From: Neorhizobium populisoli
GTDB lineage: Bacteria; Pseudomonadota; Alphaproteobacteria; Rhizobiales; Rhizobiaceae
Assembly: GCF_019430945.1 (NCBI RefSeq)
Contig: NZ_JAHYCB010000006.1
Coordinates: forward strand, 310,001 to 374,000
Length of the DNA: 64,000 bases
Direction: 5' to 3'
How positions within the stretch are numbered: position 1 is the stretch's first letter; each line of letters opens with the position of its first letter. This document shows, one piece after another, positions 46,856-55,573 of the stretch. The notes under the pieces are model-generated. The model did no database searches. It saw nothing but the letters and a program-made list of their open reading frames with translations, and was not told the origin of the DNA. The position numbers and the translations under genes are program-made.

Positions 46856-47436
46856 TGAACATGGCTGCTGCAAAGGCTGAAGGCTGCATGGTCGCCGTCG
46901 TTGGCCCGAGCGGTGCCGGCAAGGATACGCTGATGGCGATCGCCGCTGAGGCGCTGGCAGGCTGCGAGGATGTCACCTTTGTCCGGCGCGTCATCACCCG
47001 CGATGCAGCCGCCGGCGGTGAGGATCACCACGGCGTTTCGGATGCGGAATTCGACGTGCTGGAGAAATCCGGCGGCTTTGCCGTATCCTGGGATGCGCAT
47101 GGGCTGCGTTACGGCATCCCGGCGAATACCAAAGAGCGGGTAGCGGCCGGTCATCTGGTCATCGCCAACGGTTCCCGCTCCGCGCTGCCGCATTTCAAGG
47201 CGGCCTATCCGCGCCTCGTCGTCGTCAATATCACCGCCCGGCTGGATGTTCTTGCAGCGCGGCTGGAAGCCCGCGGCCGAGAAAGCCGCGAGGATATTCT
47301 TCGTCGTCTCGAACGTAGTTCGCTTTCCGTCGGAGATGATTTCGACGTCGTGACGATCGATAACAGCGGCGCGCTTGAAGATTCCGGGCGGGTTTTGATC
47401 GAAGCACTTCAAGGGCTTCGTACAACCATAAGGTAA
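46855..47436 (+). CDS. phnN: Ribose 1,5-bisphosphokinase PhnN
   Basis: A 193-residue kinase that makes PRPP from ribose 1,5-bisphosphate, the last step of the C-P lyase route. It has the P-loop VVGPSGAGKDT, FVRRVITRDAAAGGEDHHGVSDAEF (the guanylate-kinase-like part) and REDILRRLERSS. The ATG at 46855 overlaps the phnM stop by one base. It is the last phn gene of the window. Confidence 0.95.
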   Translation: MNMAAAKAEGCMVAVVGPSGAGKDTLMAIAAEALAGCEDVTFVRRVITRDAAAGGEDHHGVSDAEFDVLEKSGGFAVSWDAHGLRYGIPANTKERVAAGHLVIANGSRSALPHFKAAYPRLVVVNITARLDVLAARLEARGRESREDILRRLERSSLSVGDDFDVVTIDNSGALEDSGRVLIEALQGLRTTIR

Positions 47437-47519
47437 TTCGACGGAAAAACTTCTCCTCGGCGCTTTAAAGCTGGAACATACGCTCTATTTTCTTCTTCTT
47501 ATATAAGAAGGGGCAAAAT

Positions 47520-47822
47520 ATGAACCAGAGTAAACCGCTTGGCGGGCAGCCTTCCGATCAGGCTGCCAGCGATCTCGAAGGTCGCGTCGTCGTTCTTGAA
47601 ATCGTATCCATGACCGCACTGGCGCTCGCGATGGACACATCGGAGAATGCCGACGTCGAACATGCCCGCGGCATTACGCAGTTGATCCTGGAGACCGTTC
47701 GTCAGCGCTGCCACGAAATGCAGATGAGCGAACAGGCCCAACTCTCGGCCTGCTCCTATGCGGACGAATTGCTTTCGACCGCGCTGATGTCGCTCTATCC
47801 GCAAGACGGCCGCAGCAGTTAG
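47520..47822 (+). CDS. Hypothetical small protein
   Basis: A 100-residue soluble protein of mostly helical composition (VVVLEIVSMTALALAMDTSENADVEHARGITQLILETVRQRCHEMQMSEQAQLSACSYADELLSTALMSLYP), with two cysteines. AAGGGG precedes the ATG. It converges with polA (13 nt between stops). I do not recognise a family. Confidence 0.72.
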   Translation: MNQSKPLGGQPSDQAASDLEGRVVVLEIVSMTALALAMDTSENADVEHARGITQLILETVRQRCHEMQMSEQAQLSACSYADELLSTALMSLYPQDGRSS

Positions 47823-47835
47823 GCTGATCGAGGCC

Positions 47836-50817
47836 TCAGTGCGCCTCATCCCAGTTATCGGCAGCGCGTGCATCGACCCTTAGCGGTACTCTCATGGAAA
47901 TTGCCGGCATTGCGGCATTTTCCATGACCGAAACGATCACCGGAATGCTTGCCTCGACATCCGCATCCTCGACTTCGAAGATCAGTTCGTCATGCACCTG
48001 AAGGAGCATGCGAACTTTCTCGCCCAGGCCGGCCTTGGCCAGCGCCGGCTCCATCTTGACCATGGCGCGACGGATGACGTCAGCGGCCGAGCCCTGGATC
48101 GGCGCGTTGATCGAGGCGCGCTCGTTGAAGGCACGCACCGACGGGTTGGAAGACTTGATCTCCGGATAATGCGCCCGACGGCCGAAGATCGTTTCGACAT
48201 AACCGTTCTCGCGAGCGAACGCCTTGGTGCTGTCCATATAATCGCGGATGCCCGGGAAGCGCTCGAAATACTTCTTGATATAGTCGCCCGCCTCGGAGCG
48301 CTCGATCGACAGCTGGTTGGCGAGGCCGAAGGCGGAAATGCCGTAGATGATGCCGAAGTTGATCGCCTTGGCGCGGCGGCGCACCTCGCTCGGCATGCCT
48401 TCCACCGGCACGCCGAACATTTCGGATGCGGTCATCGCATGGATGTCGACGCCGTCCTCGAAGGCCTGGCGCAGCTGCGGAATGTCGGCCACATGGGCGA
48501 GCACGCGCAGTTCGATCTGGCTGTAGTCGGCGGAGACGAGCTTATGACCCGGTGTCGAGATGAAGGCCGTGCGGATCTTGCGGCCTTCGGCGGTGCGCAC
48601 CGGAATGTTCTGCAGGTTCGGCTCGGACGACGACAGGCGGCCAGTCGTGGTCGAGGCGAGCGAATAGGACGTGTGAACGCGCTTGGTGTCCGGGTGGACA
48701 TAACCCGGCAAAGCGTCCGTGTAGGTGGATTTCAGCTTGGTCAGCTGGCGCCAGTCGACGATCTTGCGCGGTAGCGGCAGACCTTCGGCCGCCAGGTCTT
48801 CCAGAACGCTGGCCGAGGTGGACCATTGACCGGTCTTGGTCTTGGCGCCACCCGGCAGGCCCATCTTGCCGAACAGGATATCGCCGAGCTGTTTCGGCGA
48901 ACCGATGGTGAAACGCTCGCCCGCCAGTTCATAAATCTCGTCCTCGAAGGCGGCGGCCTTCTGGGCCAGTTCGCCGGACAGGCGCGACAGGATCTGCCGG
49001 TCGATGGTGATGCCGCGCTCTTCCATGTTGGCCAGAACCTCGACCATCGGGCGCTCAAGACGCTCGTAAATCCGGGTGAGGCCCAAGGCCGCCAATTGCG
49101 GCTTCAAGACCATCCAGAGGCGAAGCGTGACGTCGGCATCTTCGGCCGCGTAGGCCGTCGCCTTGTTGATATCGACATAATCGAAGGTGACACCCGCCTT
49201 GCCGGAGCCGGCGACATCCTTGAAGGCGATAGGTTTGTGGTTCAGCCAGCGCTCGGACAGCCCGTCCATGCCGTGATTGCCCTTGCCGGCATCCAGCACG
49301 TAGGACATCAGCATCGTGTCGTCGTAACCTTGCACGGTAACGCCGTGGCGTTTCATCAGCAGATAGTCGAATTTGAGGTTCTGGGCGACCTTCAATACCG
49401 ACGGGTCTTCGAGCAGCGGCTTCAGCCGCGCCAAGGCCTCGCGGGTCGGGATCTGGTTTTCCGCCATGCCGCCGCCGAGCAGATCGCCGACGCCGGTCTT
49501 GTGGGTGAGCGGTACATAAGCCGCGCGCACCTTCAGGCCGTTCGGATCATCTGTGTTGTCGGCGATCGCCAGCGAGAAACCGACAAGTTCGGCCTGCATC
49601 GGATCGAGCGAATTGGTTTCGGTGTCGAAGGCAACGAGGCCGGTCTCGTAAGCACCCTTGATCCAGTCGTCGAGAACCTCGACATCGCGGATCGCCACAT
49701 AGTTTTCCATATCGAGCTTGGCATTGGCGAAAGCTTCGATGCGGGTCTCGGCGAAACCGGACGGCGTCGCCACTCCGGCTTCCCTGGCGACCGCCGCCTT
49801 GGCGGGGTTGGCCGGCGCGGCGGCTGCGGCCTCGCCGGTATCGACGGCCCCCTTGTCGAGATCGGGACCGCGGGCGGCATTGCCCCATTCGACGGTGATG
49901 GTTGCCGGCTCGACTTCGTCGGCATTGGTTTCACAGGCCGTCGCGACGCGGCGGGTCAGCGTGCCGAATTCCATCGCCTTCAGGAAGCCGACCAGCATCG
50001 GGCCGTTCTGCGGCTCCAGGAACAGCGCGTCGAGGTCGAGATCGAGCGGCACATCGGTGCGAAGCTCCACCAGACGCCGCGACAGGCGAGCAAGGTCGGC
50101 ATTGGCCACGATGCTTTCGCGGCGCTTGACCTGCTTGATCTCGCCGGCACGGGCAAGCAGCGTATCGAGATCGCCGAACTCTTCCAGAAGCTGGGCGGCG
50201 GTCTTCGGACCGATGCCCGGAATGCCCGGCACGTTATCGACCGAATCGCCGACCAGCGCCTGCAGGTCGATCATCTTTTCCGGCGGCACGCCCCATTTTT
50301 CGATGACGTCGGGGATGCCGATCTGCTTGTCCTTCATGCTGTCGTACATGTGGACGTTGGGCGTCACCAGCTGCATCAGATCCTTGTCGGAGGAGACGAT
50401 GGTAACGTCTGCGCCGGTCGCCTCTGCCTGACGGGCATAGGTGGCGATGATGTCATCGGCCTCGAAACCTTCCGTTTCTATGCAGGGCAGGTTGAAGGCG
50501 CGCGTCGCCTGGCGGATCAGGCCGAATTGCGGAACCAGTTCTTCCGGCGGCGCCGAGCGGTTCGCCTTGTAGGCGTCATAGAGATCCTTGCGGAACGTCT
50601 TCGACGAATAATCGAAGATGACCGCGAAATGGGTAGGCGTCACGCCGACGGACGTATCACGCGCGTCGGTCAGGAGCTTCCACAGCATGTTGCAGAAACC
50701 GGAGACCGCACCGACCGGCAGGCCGTCGGATTTGCGGGTGAGCGGCGGCAGCGCGTGAAACGCGCGAAAGATGAAGCCGGAGCCGTCGACAAGGAAGAGA
50801 TGATCGCCTTTTTTCAT
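47836..50817 (-). CDS. polA: DNA polymerase I
   Basis: A 993-residue three-domain polymerase: 5'-3' exonuclease (1 to about 290; HLFLVDGSGFIFRAFHALPP, GFEADDIIATYAR, DKDLMQLV), 3'-5' proofreading exonuclease with intact acidic residues (VAFDTETNSLDP, NLKFDYLLM, YAAEDADVT), and the polymerase core (SADYSQIELRVLAH, RRRAKAINFGIIYGISAFGL, QVHDELIFEV). The linker between the first two domains is Ala-rich (GEAAAAAPANPAKAAVARE). The ATG at 50817 matches the family N-terminus; the frame extends 17 codons upstream without one. Confidence 0.97.
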   Translation of the reverse strand: MKKGDHLFLVDGSGFIFRAFHALPPLTRKSDGLPVGAVSGFCNMLWKLLTDARDTSVGVTPTHFAVIFDYSSKTFRKDLYDAYKANRSAPPEELVPQFGLIRQATRAFNLPCIETEGFEADDIIATYARQAEATGADVTIVSSDKDLMQLVTPNVHMYDSMKDKQIGIPDVIEKWGVPPEKMIDLQALVGDSVDNVPGIPGIGPKTAAQLLEEFGDLDTLLARAGEIKQVKRRESIVANADLARLSRRLVELRTDVPLDLDLDALFLEPQNGPMLVGFLKAMEFGTLTRRVATACETNADEVEPATITVEWGNAARGPDLDKGAVDTGEAAAAAPANPAKAAVAREAGVATPSGFAETRIEAFANAKLDMENYVAIRDVEVLDDWIKGAYETGLVAFDTETNSLDPMQAELVGFSLAIADNTDDPNGLKVRAAYVPLTHKTGVGDLLGGGMAENQIPTREALARLKPLLEDPSVLKVAQNLKFDYLLMKRHGVTVQGYDDTMLMSYVLDAGKGNHGMDGLSERWLNHKPIAFKDVAGSGKAGVTFDYVDINKATAYAAEDADVTLRLWMVLKPQLAALGLTRIYERLERPMVEVLANMEERGITIDRQILSRLSGELAQKAAAFEDEIYELAGERFTIGSPKQLGDILFGKMGLPGGAKTKTGQWSTSASVLEDLAAEGLPLPRKIVDWRQLTKLKSTYTDALPGYVHPDTKRVHTSYSLASTTTGRLSSSEPNLQNIPVRTAEGRKIRTAFISTPGHKLVSADYSQIELRVLAHVADIPQLRQAFEDGVDIHAMTASEMFGVPVEGMPSEVRRRAKAINFGIIYGISAFGLANQLSIERSEAGDYIKKYFERFPGIRDYMDSTKAFARENGYVETIFGRRAHYPEIKSSNPSVRAFNERASINAPIQGSAADVIRRAMVKMEPALAKAGLGEKVRMLLQVHDELIFEVEDADVEASIPVIVSVMENAAMPAISMRVPLRVDARAADNWDEAH

Positions 50818-50954
50818 GGCCGAAAGGAATAGCGTGAGGCACCCGTTCCGTCCACGAAAAGTTCTCAACCGACAGCGCCAAGGCTCATCGGAACGTTACT
50901 GATTTGTAATATGCCGATCCCTTGAAAAACCGCATTCGGCCCGCCATTTCAACT

Positions 50955-51104
50955 GTACCGGCGACTGATCACGCCGCAGTCTGATAGCCGGCATGTCCCC
51001 CGCCGCGTCAGACCGGGCAAAGACCTATCCCCCTCTCCGGGTCTTTGCCCTTCCATCAGACCGCCATGGCCGACCCCCCTCCCGGCCATGGCGGTTTTTT
51101 ATTT
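50955..51104 (+). ncRNA. Small RNA between polA and marR with C-rich loops and a strong terminator
   Basis: A promoter-like CTTGAA (50921-50926), 17-nt spacer, CCATTT (50944-50949) precedes three hairpins: CCGGC/GCCGG at 50958-50991 with inner GACTG/CAGTC; an 11-bp stem 51015-51025 with 51040-51050, loop TATCCCCCTCTCCG; and a 12-bp stem 51061-51072 with 51083-51094, loop ACCCCCCTCC, followed by T6. No protein-coding gene lies here. The loops contain CCTCC, the complement of the Shine-Dalgarno sequence. As I recall, S. meliloti has an sRNA next to polA (alpha-r7/Smr7C); identity needs a covariance search. Confidence 0.75.
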
Positions 51105-51317
51105 TCCGCACATCCGGCCCTTGTCATTTCGGTTGTCTTCGCACAGGCTTGGCGAAAGCATGGCGTGCGATATATTTTGTGGAATGCCCATGACAGCATC
51201 GGCGATACAGCGCGTATTGGTTTCCTGAAAGTTCGATGAATCGTGTCACGGGAAGAAGCGGCCGCTCTTGAGCGTTCCGCTTGGAAGCACGTTCAGGGAG
51301 GAATGGAGACCAAGGCC

Positions 51318-51749
51318 ATGGGATTCGACCGCTCGCATTCTGCGACCTATCTTGCCGGGCAGCTGGCCAAGGGTTTCGCGCGATCCCTGCAGAAGCGGGC
51401 GATCTCGCTCGGCTTCTCTCCCGGCCAGTTTCCGGTCCTGCTCGAACTCTGGCAGGAAGACGGGCTGACTCAGAAACAATTGCTCGATAAGCTGGAAGTC
51501 GAACAGGCCACGCTCGCCAATACGCTCTCCCGCATGGAGCGGGACGGGCTGATCGCGCGCACGCCGCACCCGACCGACCGCCGCGCCCAGATCATCATGC
51601 TCACCCCGCTCGGCCGGGAACTGGAAGCCAAGGCCGTGCAGGCCGCCGCCGATGCGGACGATGCTTTGTTTTCCGGTTTCCGCCGTTTCGAGCAGGAGCT
51701 GATGATCGAATATATGCGGATGATCGTCGAAAACGCCCGCAAGCTTTGA
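51318..51749 (+). CDS. MarR-family transcriptional regulator
   Basis: A 143-residue winged-helix regulator: dimer helices (YLAGQLAKGFARSLQKRAISLG), DNA-binding part (LTQKQLLDKLEVEQATLANTLSRMERDGLIARTPHPTDRRAQIIMLTPLGREL) with the typical DRR wing, and a C-terminal dimer helix. The start is uncertain: I take the ATG at 51318 (GGAG 9 nt upstream); the ATG at 51303 abuts its site. Ligand and targets unknown; no divergent target gene is adjacent. Confidence 0.87.
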   Translation: MGFDRSHSATYLAGQLAKGFARSLQKRAISLGFSPGQFPVLLELWQEDGLTQKQLLDKLEVEQATLANTLSRMERDGLIARTPHPTDRRAQIIMLTPLGRELEAKAVQAAADADDALFSGFRRFEQELMIEYMRMIVENARKL

Positions 51750-51910
51750 GGGCGCTCTCGTCCTGCCCTTCGCTCACAGATTTGCGAACTTCCTTTTTCG
51801 ATTGTCGGACAGGGTGAGAGCTTGCTAACAACGGCGGGCACCCCAGGACGACTGGCGTGTTTCGGCCCACGGTTCACGGGCCCCGCGTTTCAAAGACAGG
51901 ATTTTGCTCA

Positions 51911-53299
51911 ATGACCGATCTTTCCGCCGTCCTTTCCCGCGCCGACCAGAACCTCGATGCCAGCCTCGAACGCCTGTTCGAACTCGTCCGCATCAAATCG
52001 ATTTCCACCGACCCCGCCTTCAGGGCCGATTGCCGCAAGGCCGCCGAGTGGCTGGTGGCCGACCTCAAGTCGCTCGGCTTCGAGGCTTCCGTGCGCGACA
52101 CGACCGGCCATCCGATGGTGGTCGGGCATCATCCCGGTGCGACTGCCGACGCACCGCACGTCCTTTTCTACGGCCATTACGACGTGCAGCCGATCGATCC
52201 GATCGAGCTTTGGGAAGACGATCCGTTCAATTCCAAGGTCAAGGATATCGGCGGCGGCCGCAAGGTGATTACCGGCCGTGGCTCTTCCGACGACAAGGGC
52301 CAGTTGATGACCTTCGTCGAAGCCTGCCGCGCCTACAAGGACGTGAATGGCAGCCTGCCGGTGCGTGTCACCATTCTGTTCGAAGGCGAAGAAGAGTCCG
52401 GCTCACCGTCGTTGAAGCCGTTTCTCGAAGCCAATGCCGCCGAACTGAAGGCCGATTATGCGCTCGTCTGCGATACCGGCATGTGGGACACCGATACGCC
52501 GGCGATTACCGCGTCGCTGCGCGGTCTGGTCGGCGAGGAAATCATCGTCACCGCTGCCAATCGCGACCTGCATTCCGGCATGTATGGCGGTGCAGCCGCC
52601 AATCCGATCCAGATCCTTTCGAAGATCCTCGCCGGCCTGCATGACGAGACCGGCCGCATCACGGTCAAGGATTTCTACGAGGGCGTGGAAGAAACGCCGG
52701 CCAATATCAAGGCCGCCTGGGAAGGCCTGACGGCCGGCCGCAACGACTTCCTCGAAGAGGTCGGCCTGTCCGAGCTGGCAGGTGAAAAAGGCCGCTCGCT
52801 TCTCGAACTGCTCTGGGCGCGCCCGACCTGCGAGATGAATGGCATCAGCGGCGGTTACGAAGGCCAGGGCTTCAAGACGGTCATCGCCTCCAAGGCCTCC
52901 GCCAAGGTGTCTTTCCGTCTCGTCGGCACCCAGGATCCGGAAAAGATCCGCGAGAATTTCCGCGCCTACGTTCAGTCGAAGATCCCGGCGGACTGCTCGG
53001 TGGAATTCCTGAAGCATGGCGGTTCGCCGGCACTGCAGCTCGCCTATGATTCGCCGGTTCTGACCAAGGCGAAAACCGCGCTTTCCGACGAATGGCCGAA
53101 GGCCGCGCTCGCGGTCGGTGTCGGCGGCTCGATACCGATCGTCGGCGACTTCCAGCGGATGCTCGGCATGGACTCGCTGCTGGTCGGCTTCGGCCTCAGC
53201 GATGACCGGATCCACTCGCCAAACGAGAAATACGACCTACGCTCCTTCCACAAGGGCATCCGCTCCTGGGCCCGCATTATCGAAGCTTTGGCGAAGTAA
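51911..53299 (+). CDS. M20-family dipeptidase
   Basis: A 462-residue zinc peptidase of the M20 family: VLFYGHYDVQP holds the first metal His and Asp, GRGSSDDKGQLM the bridging Asp, FEGEEESGS the catalytic and metal Glu, VCDTGMW the metal Asp, and the C-terminal GFGLSDDRIHSPNEKYDL the last His. A lid domain runs from about 200 to 330. Probably a cytosolic dipeptidase or aminoacyl dipeptidase. The ATG at 51911 starts the family sequence. A terminator follows. Confidence 0.93.
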   Translation: MTDLSAVLSRADQNLDASLERLFELVRIKSISTDPAFRADCRKAAEWLVADLKSLGFEASVRDTTGHPMVVGHHPGATADAPHVLFYGHYDVQPIDPIELWEDDPFNSKVKDIGGGRKVITGRGSSDDKGQLMTFVEACRAYKDVNGSLPVRVTILFEGEEESGSPSLKPFLEANAAELKADYALVCDTGMWDTDTPAITASLRGLVGEEIIVTAANRDLHSGMYGGAAANPIQILSKILAGLHDETGRITVKDFYEGVEETPANIKAAWEGLTAGRNDFLEEVGLSELAGEKGRSLLELLWARPTCEMNGISGGYEGQGFKTVIASKASAKVSFRLVGTQDPEKIRENFRAYVQSKIPADCSVEFLKHGGSPALQLAYDSPVLTKAKTALSDEWPKAALAVGVGGSIPIVGDFQRMLGMDSLLVGFGLSDDRIHSPNEKYDLRSFHKGIRSWARIIEALAK

Positions 53300-53327
53300 T
53301 CGCAAGATCGAACCTGTACGAAGACAG

Positions 53328-53358
53328 AAAAGCCCTGCCGCAATACGGCAGGGCTTTT
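53328..53358. terminator. Terminator after the M20 dipeptidase gene
   Basis: A 13-bp perfect stem (53328-53340 with 53346-53358) and a 5-nt loop, ending in four T residues on the plus strand and, by symmetry, four on the minus strand. It lies 29 nt after the dipeptidase stop. Confidence 0.9.
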
Positions 53359-53374
53359 ACGTTTCAGGATCTGA

Positions 53375-53405
53375 AAAACAAAAAGGCCGGGCAAGCCCGA
53401 CCTTT
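53375..53405 (-). terminator. Minus-strand terminator of an unidentified transcript
   Basis: An 11-bp stem with one mismatch (53382-53392 with 53395-53405). Read on the minus strand it is followed by a T-rich run (TTTTTGTTTTT), a strong terminator. No minus-strand gene is evident immediately upstream (53406-53716), so the transcript it ends is unexplained. Confidence 0.65.
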
Positions 53406-53716
53406 CCACTCCCATTCACTGGTGCCAGTACATCCGTGGTCACTCGAAATGGGACAAGCATTTCCGGCGCGGCCGCTTTAGATCTTGTTCAGACCAACGC
53501 GGCTCTAGCGGTCATCGTCTCTCCGAAAGGTAAATATTCCGTTAAGCGGATATAAATCCCGTCTCGAAACGGCACGGTTTCCCGTATTTGCCGTTACACA
53601 CAGTTCCGTCGGGCATACTCGGCCCCGGACCTGTGGTGCGCCGGAAACGCTGCTGGACTAGAGATGGGTGGACCATCTTGGTTTTACAAGTGCTGAAATT
53701 AAAAACATTCTAAAAT
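53406..53716 (-). other. Gene-free stretch between two minus-strand terminators
   Basis: No convincing gene is visible. Only very short reading frames occur (for example MTARAALV then stop on the minus strand after GGAGAGACG). Because a minus-strand terminator closes its left end and the csp terminator its right end, a small RNA could be encoded on the minus strand, but I see no clear promoter. Confidence 0.4.
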
Positions 53717-53743
53717 GCCAAAAGGCCGGACAAGCCGGCCTTT
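53717..53743 (-). terminator. Terminator downstream of the cold-shock gene
   Basis: A 9-bp perfect stem (53721-53729 with 53735-53743) with loop ACAAG; on the minus strand it is followed by TTGGCATTTTAG, a moderate T-run. It lies 75 nt after the csp stop codon and resembles the hairpin at 53382-53405. Confidence 0.75.
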
Positions 53744-53817
53744 CGATTTTCGCATCCAGATAACAAGCAATTCCAGCCGCCTGACCTCTATCGATCCGGG
53801 TTGGAACTCCCTTTGTA

Positions 53818-54027
53818 TCAGGCGCTCTGCAGACGGTCGGCCGAAGCCTTGCCCGAACGCTTGTCGGTTACCAGTTCGTAGGAGATCTTCTGACCGTCCT
53901 TGAGCTGGCCGAGGCCAGCGCGCTCAACAGCCGAAATGTGAACGAAAACGTCCTGCGAACCGTCGTCCGGCTGAATGAAGCCGTAACCCTTGGTTGCGTT
54001 GAACCACTTTACACTACCAGTTGCCAT
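53818..54027 (-). CDS. cspA: CspA-family cold-shock protein
   Basis: A 69-residue single cold-shock domain that binds single-stranded [21 protein letters not shown] (RNP1), [14 protein letters not shown] (RNP2), then a standard C-terminus. The ATG at 54027 has AAGGTG upstream; the seven-codon extension to 54048 is not conserved sequence. It has a promoter at 54167-54195, so a 5' leader of about 130 nt, as is usual for regulated csp mRNAs. Confidence 0.96.
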   Translation of the reverse strand: MATGSVKWFNATKGYGFIQPDDGSQDVFVHISAVERAGLGQLKDGQKISYELVTDKRSGKASADRLQSA

Positions 54028-54334
54028 AACGACACCTTTTTCTAACAAATATGACTATTCCGCCCCTGATGGTTTGGAACGTTGAAGTTTCGTATTTGAA
54101 GAGAGATCGTCGCATGCGCCCGAAGGTGCGTAGTGCTGGCTATCAAACAAATATCGATAGCTTGGGATTTAGTGCCTGACATGACAGTCGTCAAGGTGGT
54201 GGCGAATTCGCGAGGTTAATGAAATACTAAGGTCTAAGCGCCTTGAACGTCCCGGCTTAGCCGACGCGCATCGTTTGATTTCCTTCACCCGAACCGCCGC
54301 AAAATCGCTTGGCATGCGGATATATCCGCAACAG
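54028..54334 (-). promoter_or_regulatory. csp promoter and 5' leader
   Basis: On the minus strand, CTTGAC (54195-54190), a 17-nt spacer and CTAAAT (54172-54167) match the rhizobial housekeeping promoter CTTGAC-N17-CTATAT. Transcription would start near 54160, giving a leader of roughly 130 nt before the csp ATG, a length typical of cold-shock mRNAs that refold with temperature. Nothing else recognisable lies in the rest of the stretch up to the sRNA. Confidence 0.7.
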
Positions 54335-54339
54335 ATCTG

Positions 54340-54459
54340 GAAAGCAGAAAGCCCGGCGCGGGAGGAGGTGCGCCGGGCTTCTAAAAATGACCAACAACTG
54401 GGAGGAGGAGGTGTTGTTGGTCTGATCGGAGGCGCTGGGAGGAGGAGTGCGCCTTGCGA
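54340..54459 (-). ncRNA. Alpha-r14-like small RNA with three anti-Shine-Dalgarno hairpin loops
   Basis: Read on the minus strand there are three hairpins, each with CCTCCTCCC in its loop: a 5-bp stem 54453-54449/54435-54431, a 9-bp stem 54421-54413/54398-54390, and an 11-bp GC-rich stem 54380-54370/54359-54349 that also acts as terminator (followed by TCTGCTTTCC). A TATAAC box at 54472-54467 would place the start near 54459, giving about 120 nt. This triple exposed anti-SD layout is that of the alpha-r14 (Smr14C) and related CCUCCUCCC RNAs of alphaproteobacteria, which can pair with ribosome sites. Confidence 0.85.
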
Positions 54460-54582
54460 TGATTTGGTTATACAGGATCAAAGCTTAAAAAACAGCCAAA
54501 ATATCGCAGTGCAGCATTGCAATTTTTGCATAGCTATTTCTCGCGCTTGCGGCCGGCTGCTTCCTGCGGCATCTTCCACGCC

Positions 54583-55068
54583 ATGAGCCTTGAATCCGTC
54601 CGCGCCTTTTTCGCCACCCATGCCCCCGATATCGACGTTATCGTCACCGAACTGAGTTCGGCGACCGTGCCGCTGGCCGCAGAAGCTCATGGCGTGGAGC
54701 CTGACCAGATCGCCAAGACGATCTGCCTGAGGGCGGGCGAAGAAACCATGCTGGTGGTAATGTCCGGAACAAGCCGGCTGGACAATCGTAAATTCCGCGA
54801 CCGCTTCGGCCCGAAGCCGCGCATGCTGGGCGGCGAAGAGGTGGTGGCGATGACCAGCCATCCTGTCGGCGGGGTCTGCCCTTTCGGCCTCGCAACGCCC
54901 CTGCCCGTTTATTGCGATATTTCCCTGAAGAAGTTCAATGAAGTCGTACCGGCGGCGGGCGCCACCAATGCTGCGGTTCGCATCCAACCCGAGAGGATGG
55001 CGGACCTTACCGGCGCGACCTGGATTGACGTCGCGCAGGATTCCGCAGCAACCGCCCAAAACGGTTAA
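54583..55068 (+). CDS. YbaK/EbsC-family aminoacyl-tRNA deacylase-like protein
   Basis: A 161-residue YbaK/ProX domain that would hydrolyse mischarged aminoacyl-tRNA. Typical segments are VIVTELSSATVPLAAEAHGVEPDQIAKTICLRAGEETMLVVMSGTSRLDNRKFRDRFG (the substrate Lys in IAKT), EEVVAMTSHPVGGVCPFGL and DISLKKFNEVVPAAGATNAAVRIQPERM. Its specificity (Cys-tRNAPro, Ala-tRNAPro or other) cannot be told. The ATG at 54583 starts the family sequence. Confidence 0.9.
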   Translation: MSLESVRAFFATHAPDIDVIVTELSSATVPLAAEAHGVEPDQIAKTICLRAGEETMLVVMSGTSRLDNRKFRDRFGPKPRMLGGEEVVAMTSHPVGGVCPFGLATPLPVYCDISLKKFNEVVPAAGATNAAVRIQPERMADLTGATWIDVAQDSAATAQNG

Positions 55069-55136
55069 AGGCACGCAGGGCCACCGGCCGCGTGCCTTCA
55101 ATTCCGAAGTTTCAAATCTTGCCTGCCGGCAGCGGA

Positions 55137-55508
55137 TCAGAAACGGTCGTTCAGATAACGCTGATACCAGGCCTGCTTGCTGTCGGCGGACGCGGTTGCG
55201 ACGACATAACCGATTGCAAAGCCTACGGCACCGATCAGCGTAAAGAGCGTCGTGGTGGCAGCGGGATGTTCGCGGATGGTGCCTGCGACGGAAGAGGCTT
55301 CGTGCTGCACATAGGTTGCGGCATTGCTGGCGCTTTCGGCAACCTTGTCATAGGCAATGCCGGTCTTTTCAGCGACGAGTTCGCGCAAGCTGGCGATCTC
55401 GGAGCGAAGCGTCGCGATCTCAGAGTTGAAGTTTTCGCTCGGCTCGTGATCGAAGGACGATGCTGCTGACTGCGTAGAGGTTTTCAGGTTTCTGATGGGC
55501 TCTGCCAT
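55137..55508 (-). CDS. DUF883/ElaB-like membrane-anchored stress protein
   Basis: A 123-residue protein: Ser-rich N-terminus, an amphipathic helix (EIATLRSEIASLRELVAEKTGIAYDKVAESASNAATYVQHEASSVAGTIREHP) and a C-terminal glycine-zipper membrane segment (TTLFTLIGAVGFAIGYVVATA), the layout of ElaB/YqjD proteins that tether ribosomes or membranes in stationary phase. The ATG at 55508 has GGAG 6 nt upstream. An EcfG-type promoter lies at 55566-55542. Confidence 0.82.
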   Translation of the reverse strand: MAEPIRNLKTSTQSAASSFDHEPSENFNSEIATLRSEIASLRELVAEKTGIAYDKVAESASNAATYVQHEASSVAGTIREHPAATTTLFTLIGAVGFAIGYVVATASADSKQAWYQRYLNDRF

Positions 55509-55541
55509 GCCGGTCTCCATGTGTTGATCGAGAGATCGTTC

Positions 55542-55566
55542 AACTTTTGAAGGCCGGATAGGTTCC
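55542..55566 (-). promoter_or_regulatory. EcfG-type general-stress promoter
   Basis: On the minus strand, GGAAC (55566-55562), a 17-nt spacer and GTT (55544-55542) match the alphaproteobacterial general-stress sigma factor site GGAAC-N16/17-(C)GTT. It lies 34 nt before the DUF883-like start codon. It is one of four such sites in 1.8 kb. Confidence 0.75.
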
Positions 55567-55573
55567 TTCGAAC

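Noticed and set aside
48826-50832. 668-codon plus-strand frame opposite polA
   Set aside because: Shadow of polA; the translation has no family motifs.
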